Source: Pseudomonas weihenstephanensis
Lineage (GTDB): Bacteria > Pseudomonadota > Gammaproteobacteria > Pseudomonadales > Pseudomonadaceae
Direction of reading: 5' to 3'
NCBI RefSeq assembly: GCF_001043055.1
Contig: NZ_JYLF01000002.1
Span: forward strand, 372,001-436,000
DNA length: 64,000 nucleotides
Every line of letters begins with the position of its first letter. Within the stretch, counting starts at the first letter, position 1. Below the pieces are notes generated by a model that made no database searches, was not told the DNA's origin, and worked only from the letters and a program-made list of their open reading frames with translations. Below are positions 60,135-64,000 of this stretch, piece by piece. The translations under genes were made by a program, and so were the position numbers.

Positions 60135-61562
60135 TTACAGGGTCAGGAAGCCGTCATAGAGTCCATAAGCCGCCACGAGGGCGCCGATCACTACGGCAGC
60201 AAAAATAACTTTTTCGATAGTGGTGAAGATTTGTTGGCCGCTTTCCAGCTTCGCCTTGGCGAACAGAATGGCGCCGGGTGCGTACAGCAGAGCCGAGAGC
60301 AGCAGGTATTTCAGGCCGCCGGCATAGATCAGCCAGATGGCGTAGATCAACGCGATGCCGCCGATGATCAGGTCTTTTTTGCGTTCAGCCAGTGCGTTTT
60401 CATAGGTTTCGCCGCGTACCGCCAGCAAGAAGCCATAGGCCGCAGACCAGAGGTATGGCACCAGGATCATCGACGTCGCAAGGTAGATCAGCGACAGATA
60501 AGTACTGGCCGAGAACAGGGTGATGATGAGGAACACCTGCACCATGGCGTTGGTCAGCCACAGGGCGTTGACCGGTACATGGTTGGCGTTTTCCTTTTTC
60601 AGGAACGCCGGCATGGTGTGGTCTTTAGCGGCCGAGAACATGATTTCGGCGCACAGCAGCACCCATGACAGCAGGGCACCCAGCAAGGAGATGATCAAAC
60701 CGACGCTGATCAATACCGCGCCCCAGTGACCGACCACATGCTCAAGCACAGCGGCCATCGACGGGTTTTGCAGTTTGGCCAGTTCAGGCTGAGTCATGAT
60801 GCCCAGCGACAGCACGTTCACCAGTACCAGCAACAGCAGCACGGTGATGAAACCGATCACAGTGGCTTTACCTACATCTGAACGTTTCTCGGCACGGGAA
60901 GAGAAGATGCTCGCGCCTTCGATACCGATGAACACCCACACGGTGACCAGCATCATGTTGCGCACCTGATCCATCACGCTGCCCAGGTCCGGGTTTTTCA
61001 AGCCCCAGATGTCGCTGGTGAAGATGTCCAGTTTGAACGCGAACACGGCAATCAGAATGAACAGCACCAGCGGCACGACCTTGGCAACCGTGGTCACCAG
61101 GTTAATGAACGCCGCTTCTTTGATGCCCCGCAGTACCAGGAAGTGGACGGCCCACAGCAAGACTGAAGCGCCGATGATCGCGGCCGGGGTGTTGCCCTCG
61201 CCGAAGACCGGGAAGAAGTACCCCAAGGTGCTGAACAGCAAGACGAAGTAACCGACGTTGCCCAGCCAGGCACTGATCCAGTAACCCCAGGCTGATGAGA
61301 AACCCATGTAATCGCCGAAACCGGCCTTGGCGTAGGCGTACACGCCACCGTCCAGGTTGGGTTTGCGGTTAGCCAGGGTCTGGAATACAAAAGCGAGGGT
61401 CAGCATGCCGACGGCGGTGATTGCCCAACCGATAAGTACAGCTCCAACATCGGCACTGGCGGCCATGTTTTGTGGCAACGAAAAGATCCCGCCGCCAATC
61501 ATAGAACCGACTACCAGAGCAACCAACGCACCCAATCGTAGTTTTCCGGGAGTATCAGACAT
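60135..61562 (-). CDS. arcD: Arginine/ornithine antiporter ArcD
   Basis: 475 residues, APC-superfamily, about 12-13 hydrophobic helices. Starts at ATG 61562 (MSDTPGKLRLGALVALVVGS), 33 bases before arcA. Exchanges external arginine for internal ornithine. Leading gene of arcDABC, with an Anr box upstream, so expressed under low oxygen. A close divergent paralog lies 458 bases away; both share GSMIGGGIFSLPQN and SSAWGYWISAW. Confidence 0.96.
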   Translation of the reverse strand: MSDTPGKLRLGALVALVVGSMIGGGIFSLPQNMAASADVGAVLIGWAITAVGMLTLAFVFQTLANRKPNLDGGVYAYAKAGFGDYMGFSSAWGYWISAWLGNVGYFVLLFSTLGYFFPVFGEGNTPAAIIGASVLLWAVHFLVLRGIKEAAFINLVTTVAKVVPLVLFILIAVFAFKLDIFTSDIWGLKNPDLGSVMDQVRNMMLVTVWVFIGIEGASIFSSRAEKRSDVGKATVIGFITVLLLLVLVNVLSLGIMTQPELAKLQNPSMAAVLEHVVGHWGAVLISVGLIISLLGALLSWVLLCAEIMFSAAKDHTMPAFLKKENANHVPVNALWLTNAMVQVFLIITLFSASTYLSLIYLATSMILVPYLWSAAYGFLLAVRGETYENALAERKKDLIIGGIALIYAIWLIYAGGLKYLLLSALLYAPGAILFAKAKLESGQQIFTTIEKVIFAAVVIGALVAAYGLYDGFLTL

Positions 61563-62019
61563 TTGTGGTGACTCCAATCTAGGAGAAGTGAGGCCTTAAG
61601 ATAATGGCGTGGGTATTTCAGCCGTTTGACTTAGATCAGCGCATTACGACATTCCATTGTTAATAGAGCGGGAAGGTCGCAATCACGTATTATTTTGACG
61701 CTTCCTCAAACGCGCGCTCCAGAGGTCTTAAAAGGTGGCTAATAGGTGGATAGCCGCGAGGTCGTGGGGATTGAAGCTAGTCACTATTTGAAGATTTGCA
61801 AATGTGGCGTTCATGTTTCATTAACCACAGCATGAAATTAAACCTTGGTTCACATAGGGGGATTGTTCTGGGTTTCAATAGACGCACTAGCGATTAAAAA
61901 AAAGGGGCTTATTGCGGGGGTTAATAGACGTATAAATGCGACATGTATTTAGTCAGTGAACAGCGGTAGCCTATTAACTGTGAACGATGAATTGTTCGAA
62001 ACCGTATAACGAGGTGGCG
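61563..62019. promoter_or_regulatory. 457-bp divergent region of the two arcD genes
   Basis: Left end carries the arcD promoter (Anr box and -10). The right half contains AATAGACG twice (61877-61884 and 61923-61930), a perfect ATTTGCAAAT palindrome near 61794-61803, TTCATG/CATGAA arms around 61811-61836, and a TATAAA -10-like box (61931-61936) that could start the second arcD. No second clear Anr box is seen. No protein gene supported. Confidence 0.5.
61626..61639 (-). promoter_or_regulatory. Anr (FNR-type) box of arcD
   Basis: Plus-strand TTGAC-TTAG-ATCAG, i.e. minus CTGAT-CTAA-GTCAA, one mismatch from TTGAY-N4-RTCAA. Centred about 41.5 bases before the start predicted from a TATCTT -10 (plus 61598-61603), as in class II Anr promoters. 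Confidence 0.75.
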
Positions 62020-63447
62020 ATGTCGCAAAACACCCAGAAGCTTCGGCTTAATGCATTAATTGCGTTAGTGGTCGGGTCCATGATTGGCGGGGGGATCTTT
62101 TCGCTGCCGCAAAATATTGCCGAACGGGCAGCGGGTGGCGCTGTTTTGATGGGGTGGGGGATTACAGCCGTTGGCATGCTGGCGCTGGCGTTTGTGTTTC
62201 AGACCCTGGCCAACCGCAAGCCTGAACTCGACTCAGGTGTCTATGCCTACGCCAAGGCCGGTTTTGGCGATTACATGGGTTTCTCATCGGCCTGGGGTTA
62301 CTGGATCAGTGCCTGGATGGGCAATGTCGGCTACTTCGTCCTGCTGTTCAGTACCTTGGGCTATTTCGTGCCGGTATTTGGGCAGGGCAATACGCCGATT
62401 GCCATTGGTTGCGCCTCGCTGCTGCTGTGGGGCGTGCACTTTCTGGTCATGCGGGGCATCAAGGAAGCGGCCTTTATCAATCAACTGACCACGGTGGCGA
62501 AAATCGTCCCCATCGTGATGTTTATTGTGTTGGCGGGTGTCGCGTTTAAAGCCGATATTTTCACCACGGACTTCTGGGGCCGCGAAACCCCCAGCCTTGG
62601 CAGCGTGATGGACCAGGTGCGCAACATGATGTTGGTGACGGTGTTTGTATTTATCGGCATCGAAGGTGCGAGTGTGTACTCCGGTCGCGCAGAAAAGCGC
62701 TCGGACGTGGGCAAAGCCACCGTCATTGGTTTTATCGGCGTGCTGGCGCTGTTGGTAATGGTCAACGTACTGTCGCTGGGGATCATGACCCAGCCAGAAC
62801 TGGCCAAGCTGCAAAACCCGTCAATGGCGGGCGTGCTCAAGCACGTAGTCGGAGAGTGGGGGGCGATTTTAATCAGTATCGGGCTGGCCATCTCATTGCT
62901 GGGCGCGTTGCTGTCGTGGGCCTTGCTGTGTGCTGAGATTTTGTACGCCACGGCCAAAGACAACACCATGCCGGCGTTCCTGAAAAAGGAAAACGCCAAC
63001 CACGTGCCGGTCAATGCGCTGTGGCTGACCAACGGGATGATTCAGATATTTCTGCTCATCACCCTGGTGTCTGCGGGCACCTACACCAGCCTGATCTACC
63101 TCGCGTCCTCGATGATTCTTGTGCCTTACTTGTGGTCGGCTGCCTATGCGGTGTTGCTGTGTGTAAAAGGTGAGACTTACTCGAACGCGAGCCGACGCAG
63201 GGTCAAGGACCTGGTGGTGGGGCTGCTGGCCCTTGTCTACGCCATCTGGTTGCTCTACGCGGCGGGACCGAAATATTTACTGCTGTCGGCGTTGCTCTAC
63301 GCACCGGGTGTCTTCTTCTTTGCCAAAGCCAAGCATGAGCAGGGTGAGCCGCTGTTCAAGGCCATTGAACAGGTGATCTTCGGGGCAGTGGTGATTGCAG
63401 CATTGGCAGCGGCGTATGCGCTTTATAGCGGTGCGTTGACGCTGTAA
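62020..63447 (+). CDS. Second ArcD-type arginine/ornithine antiporter
   Basis: 475 residues, the same length as ArcD, and highly similar along its whole length (shared LANRKP, GYWISAW, NMMLVTV, LKKENANHVPVNALWLTN). Starts at ATG 62020 (MSQNTQKLRLNALIALVVGS). Divergent from arcDABC and monocistronic. Probably a duplicated antiporter with altered regulation or substrate preference; substrate not shown by sequence. Confidence 0.93.
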   Translation: MSQNTQKLRLNALIALVVGSMIGGGIFSLPQNIAERAAGGAVLMGWGITAVGMLALAFVFQTLANRKPELDSGVYAYAKAGFGDYMGFSSAWGYWISAWMGNVGYFVLLFSTLGYFVPVFGQGNTPIAIGCASLLLWGVHFLVMRGIKEAAFINQLTTVAKIVPIVMFIVLAGVAFKADIFTTDFWGRETPSLGSVMDQVRNMMLVTVFVFIGIEGASVYSGRAEKRSDVGKATVIGFIGVLALLVMVNVLSLGIMTQPELAKLQNPSMAGVLKHVVGEWGAILISIGLAISLLGALLSWALLCAEILYATAKDNTMPAFLKKENANHVPVNALWLTNGMIQIFLLITLVSAGTYTSLIYLASSMILVPYLWSAAYAVLLCVKGETYSNASRRRVKDLVVGLLALVYAIWLLYAAGPKYLLLSALLYAPGVFFFAKAKHEQGEPLFKAIEQVIFGAVVIAALAAAYALYSGALTL

Positions 63448-63480
63448 AACCATTGGCCTGCACACGCAGGCCAATGGTTT
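63447..63480. terminator. Perfect 14-bp palindrome after second arcD
   Basis: AAACCATTGGCCTG/CAGGCCAATGGTTT with a 6-base loop beginning at the stop codon. Two-way terminator-like structure with modest T/A-runs. Confidence 0.75.
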
Positions 63481-63605
63481 GACCTGCTTTTGATCTGCCC
63501 TGCCATCCGGCCGCCTCGCCTAAGCTCGACGTGGCCTTTGCGTCGGCTGGGCTAATTGGGTGGTGGCAGGGGCTGGTTAAAAGCACAAAGCCCAAAGCTG
63601 CGGGC

Positions 63606-64000
63606 CTACAGCGCCGAAGGCAGCCGTTCCGGCCGCGACCAAATCCACAGGTTGCCCACACTCATACCTGCAATGGCCAAAAACACCGGCCATTGATGCT
63701 CAAGCACATACAACATCAACCCCGCACATATCAGCATGCTGATGGTGGCACTGACTTTGGCTTTGCGCTGAATGATCTTGCCATTGCGCCAGTTGATCAG
63801 GATCGGGCCAAACAACCGGTGGTTTTCTAGCCATGCACTCAGGCGCGGGGAGCTTTTGGTCGCGGCCCAGGCGGCGAGCAAAATGAACTCGGTGGTCGGT
63901 AGCCCCGGTATCACGATGGCAATCAATCCAATGCCCAGGCTGACGTAGGCCAGCAGGCCAAAGAGGATTTGGGCTATTTTCGACGAGGATTGGGTTTGGC
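63606..64000 (-). pseudogene. YbaN/DUF454-like membrane protein, apparently frameshifted, cut by window edge
   Basis: From TTG 63926 down to the stop at 63606 the frame gives 106 residues with hydrophobic helices and the DUF454 patterns IVIPGLPTTEFILLAAWAATKSSPRL and NLWIWSRPE. Upstream of it the same frame still reads sense-like (FGLLAYVSLGIG) but hits TAG at 63975-63977. The neighbouring frame reads SSSKIAQILF directly into FGLLAY if one T of the four-T run (plus A63960-63963) is removed. So either a real +1 frameshift or a sequence error. The start is outside the window. Confidence 0.65.

Noticed and set aside
58719..60668. 649-codon open frame antisense to arcA
   Set aside because: Mirror frame of arcA and neighbours; no recognisable motif.
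61700..61735. Second Anr box, TTGACGCTTCCTCAAA-like
   Set aside because: Half-sites are five bases apart instead of four, so it does not meet the FNR/Anr spacing.

Overview
The window is chromosomal DNA from a Pseudomonas of the fluorescens/putida lineage. Evidence: gene order (dnaE-accA-tilS-pyrG-kdsA-eno-ftsB-ispD; ispF-truD-surE-pcm-nlpD-rpoS; nadB-algU-mucA-mucB-mucD; arcDABC), the Gac/Rsm RNA RsmZ, a MucA/AlgU system and Pseudomonas-type extragenic palindromes. I cannot name the species. Base composition looks only moderately GC-rich, which would fit the fluorescens group or its P. fragi relatives, but that is a guess. Almost every gene is core metabolism or regulation; I see no prophage, insertion sequence, CRISPR array, restriction or defence locus.

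Layout. (1) 1-19.7 kb, plus strand apart from one LysR gene: replication (dnaE, cut by the left edge), fatty acid (accA), tRNA (tilS), CTP (pyrG), KDO (kdsA), enolase, division (ftsB) and isoprenoid (ispD, ispF) genes, glutathione-dependent formaldehyde detoxification (LysR/adhC/fghA), then truD-surE-pcm-nlpD-rpoS and rsmZ. (2) 19.7-26.7 kb: an ArsR-MFS-ene-reductase operon and a lipid group (acpH, olsBA, yceI, cardiolipin-synthase-like). (3) 26.8-47.2 kb: LysE exporter, a PAS-GAF-GGDEF protein, tRNA-Gly, a PhaG/RhlA-type enzyme, rsuA, ung, an AbrB-type protein, tctABC with tctDE, an HDOD protein, ygfZ, sdhE-ygfX, nadB and algU-mucA-mucB-mucD. (4) 47.2-56.7 kb, all minus strand: RDD protein, cold-shock protein, and gcvH-gcvP-sdaA-gcvT with a TyrR-like sigma-54 activator (GcsR type). 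(5) 56.7-64 kb: arcDABC (arginine deiminase pathway), a second divergent arcD copy, and a ybaN-like gene that looks frameshifted at the right edge.

How it works together. Several loci carry readable control regions: rsmZ (GacA upstream site, IHF-like site, core promoter), olsBA (four 7-mers at exact 11-bp spacing, i.e. a double Pho box), the gcv operon (three TyrR/GcsR-like 18-bp boxes and a -24/-12 promoter), arcD (Anr box centred about -41.5), algU (two AlgU-type promoters) and the ArsR operon (repeated TATATCG-type operators). By remembered comparison with P. aeruginosa and P. putida, the order is broken right after rsmZ (no fdxA/mutS) and right after mucD (no lepA), so the window joins blocks that lie far apart in those genomes.

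I found no convincing wholly new system. The best leads are the Pho-box array and lipid cluster, the ArsR operators, the duplicated arcD, the nested palindrome and long leader before the cold-shock gene, the structured tilS-pyrG spacer, and the terminator fused to the ispF start. All positional and family statements come from reading the sequence; no alignments or searches were run.
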